From NCBI RefSeq assembly GCF_030014955.1, contig NZ_JAGRPV010000001.1, forward strand, positions 868,001-932,000: a DNA stretch of 64,000 nt. The letters are read 5' to 3'. Below the pieces are notes generated by a model, which worked only from the letters and a program-made list of their open reading frames with translations, had not been told where the DNA came from and ran no database searches. Made by a program: the position numbers and the translations under genes. Source of the DNA: Cohnella hashimotonis (GTDB taxonomy: Bacteria; Bacillota; Bacilli; Paenibacillales; Paenibacillaceae). Positions 63,081 through 64,000 of the stretch are shown piece after piece. Positions within the stretch are counted from its first letter, which is position 1. Each line of letters starts with the position of its first letter.

Positions 63081-64000
63081 ATGATGCTGGAGCTGCGGAC
63101 GGATCCGGATCGACAAGCGCTTCCGACGCCTCATTTTCCTACGCGTATGCAGGCCGTCGTCTGGCGGAATTGGGGTTTGGTTCCGATCAAGCGACTGGCC
63201 TCGGTGCTCGGCGCTTCCGAAAAGCAGATCAAGGAAGTCGCGTCCGGCTTGGGACTCGAAATGTCGGCGACGGGAAACGAAGAGATATGGCTCAAGAGAG
63301 GCTACATTACGATCATTCGCGCCAATTGGCATTTGCTGCCGTTCGGACAGCTGCTTGAGCTGCTCGGCTGGACGGAGGCGCAGCTGGCTTTTACGCTGAA
63401 GGAGGACGATTTCCTCTGGATCAAGCTGGGCAGCTTCAAGCCGTGGATGGAGCCGGTCCGATACCGGCCATTGACTGCGGAGGAACAGGAGCTGACGCAG
63501 CAAATCCGGGAAACGGTCGCCGAGCAGCCGGATTTGCGGCGGGCCGGAACGGAATCGGGAACAGGAACGGCGTCGGGAGCAGGAGCGGCGTCAGGAACAG
63601 GATCGGCACCGGGAGCAAGGCTTGAAAAACCATTCGCCTTTCTCGATTACGGTCGAAAACCCGCTGCGCTGCATCAAGGTGAGCTTAGGGAACCCGCTCC
63701 GGGGGAGATTCGGCTGGACATCCCCTGGACGATCGAGGCGCCGGACGCCACTCCCATTCTCGAATCGGCGTTAGAGCGGTTCGCAACGAGGCATGAGCAG
63801 GTCTGGGGGACGAAGTGGAGCGTTCGTCGAAGTTCCGGTCGAGCACCCGAGGCGCCTGCGAATCCGGTCGTACGAATCGAGATCGCGGCCGATGCGTCCG
63901 TACGCTCCGAGGATCACGCGGTTATCGTGGAGGCGGACCGGATCACGATCCGGGCGGCGGCGGAGACCGGCATCATGCGGGGGCTGCAATGGATTGCCGG
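63081..64000 (+). CDS. Partial gene: glycosidase-like protein with GH20b/GH67N-type domain
   Basis: The frame opens at ATG 63081, seven bases after the FAH stop, and is still open at the window end (over 306 residues). No signal peptide. The first 120 residues look like a small helical, HTH-like region (LVPIKRLASVLGASEKQIKE, then LLPFGQLLELLGW). A low-complexity Gly/Ser/Thr/Ala stretch follows near 170-190. The last part (VIVEADRITIRAAAETGIMRG then LQWI) resembles the beta domain that precedes the barrel in GH20, GH67 and alpha-rhamnosidase-like proteins. The rest lies outside the window, so family and function stay open. Fusion of a helix-turn-helix-like segment to a glycosidase would be unusual. 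Confidence 0.72.
   Translation, partial: MMLELRTDPDRQALPTPHFPTRMQAVVWRNWGLVPIKRLASVLGASEKQIKEVASGLGLEMSATGNEEIWLKRGYITIIRANWHLLPFGQLLELLGWTEAQLAFTLKEDDFLWIKLGSFKPWMEPVRYRPLTAEEQELTQQIRETVAEQPDLRRAGTESGTGTASGAGAASGTGSAPGARLEKPFAFLDYGRKPAALHQGELREPAPGEIRLDIPWTIEAPDATPILESALERFATRHEQVWGTKWSVRRSSGRAPEAPANPVVRIEIAADASVRSEDHAVIVEADRITIRAAAETGIMRGLQWIA

Overview
The window looks like a chromosomal segment of a high-GC, spore-former-type Firmicute of the Paenibacillaceae (Cohnella or Paenibacillus-like). The reasons are AGGAGG-type ribosome binding sites, a giant exported protein with three SLH cell-wall anchors, copper-amine-oxidase-type stalk domains, YesM/YesN-type two-component regulation of a sugar ABC transporter, LplB/LplC-type permeases, and long Ser-rich lipoprotein linkers. 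Genus is inference. I see no tRNA, rRNA, insertion sequence or CRISPR array.

Layout. 1-188: a 17-bp tandem repeat. 355-12446: a glycan-use operon on the plus strand (two ABC permeases, a binding lipoprotein, a 1925-residue secreted GH99-like protein, a GH2 beta-mannosidase-like enzyme). 12514-16679: four overlapping minus-strand genes resembling a VanC/E/G-type D-Ala-D-Ser glycopeptide-resistance set (ligase, serine/alanine racemase, VanXY-like D,D-peptidase, and the membrane acyltransferase domain that in VanTG is fused to the racemase). 16884-17400: a frameshifted stalk-domain gene. 17481-19495: iron alcohol dehydrogenase and a HisJ-type PHP phosphatase. 20160-28004: a 2614-residue SLH-anchored protein with lamin-tail, OB-fold and PHP-hydrolase parts, behind a long structured leader. 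28163-29908: a HupE/UreJ-type membrane protein and a wrecked cupredoxin-like gene. 29964-31636: deoxyribose regulator and aldolase. 31830-32831: Rpn-type nuclease. 33345-40014: YesM/YesN kinase-regulator pair plus a CUT1 sugar transporter. 40098-41655: two oppositely oriented arrays of one ~51-bp repeat family around a single PD-(D/E)XK-like nuclease gene. 41783-44233: GH31 alpha-glucosidase.

44384-64000 is a second, larger catabolic locus. A GntR/FCD regulator sits among three AT-rich palindromic elements placed in front of a zinc alcohol dehydrogenase, the regulator itself, and an ABC-transporter operon. Also present are an orphan response regulator with a degenerate receiver and a secreted beta-helix (pectate-lyase-like) protein. 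The long operon from 49004 to the window end encodes importer, TIM-barrel isomerase, two Gfo/Idh/MocA oxidoreductases, class V aminotransferase, secreted glycosidase-like protein, M20 hydrolase, RidA, MBL hydrolase, FAH-family hydrolase and a further glycosidase-like protein cut by the window end. Together they suggest import and dismantling of an acylated, probably amino- or acidic sugar; the substrate cannot be read from the sequence.

The points most worth following up are the repeat-flanked nuclease element at 40.1-41.7 kb, the split-VanT resistance-like operon at 12.5-16.7 kb, the unassigned catabolic operon after 49 kb, and the AT-palindrome regulon of the GntR protein. None of the three CUT1 transporters carries its own ATPase gene, so a shared MsmX-type ATPase elsewhere is expected.
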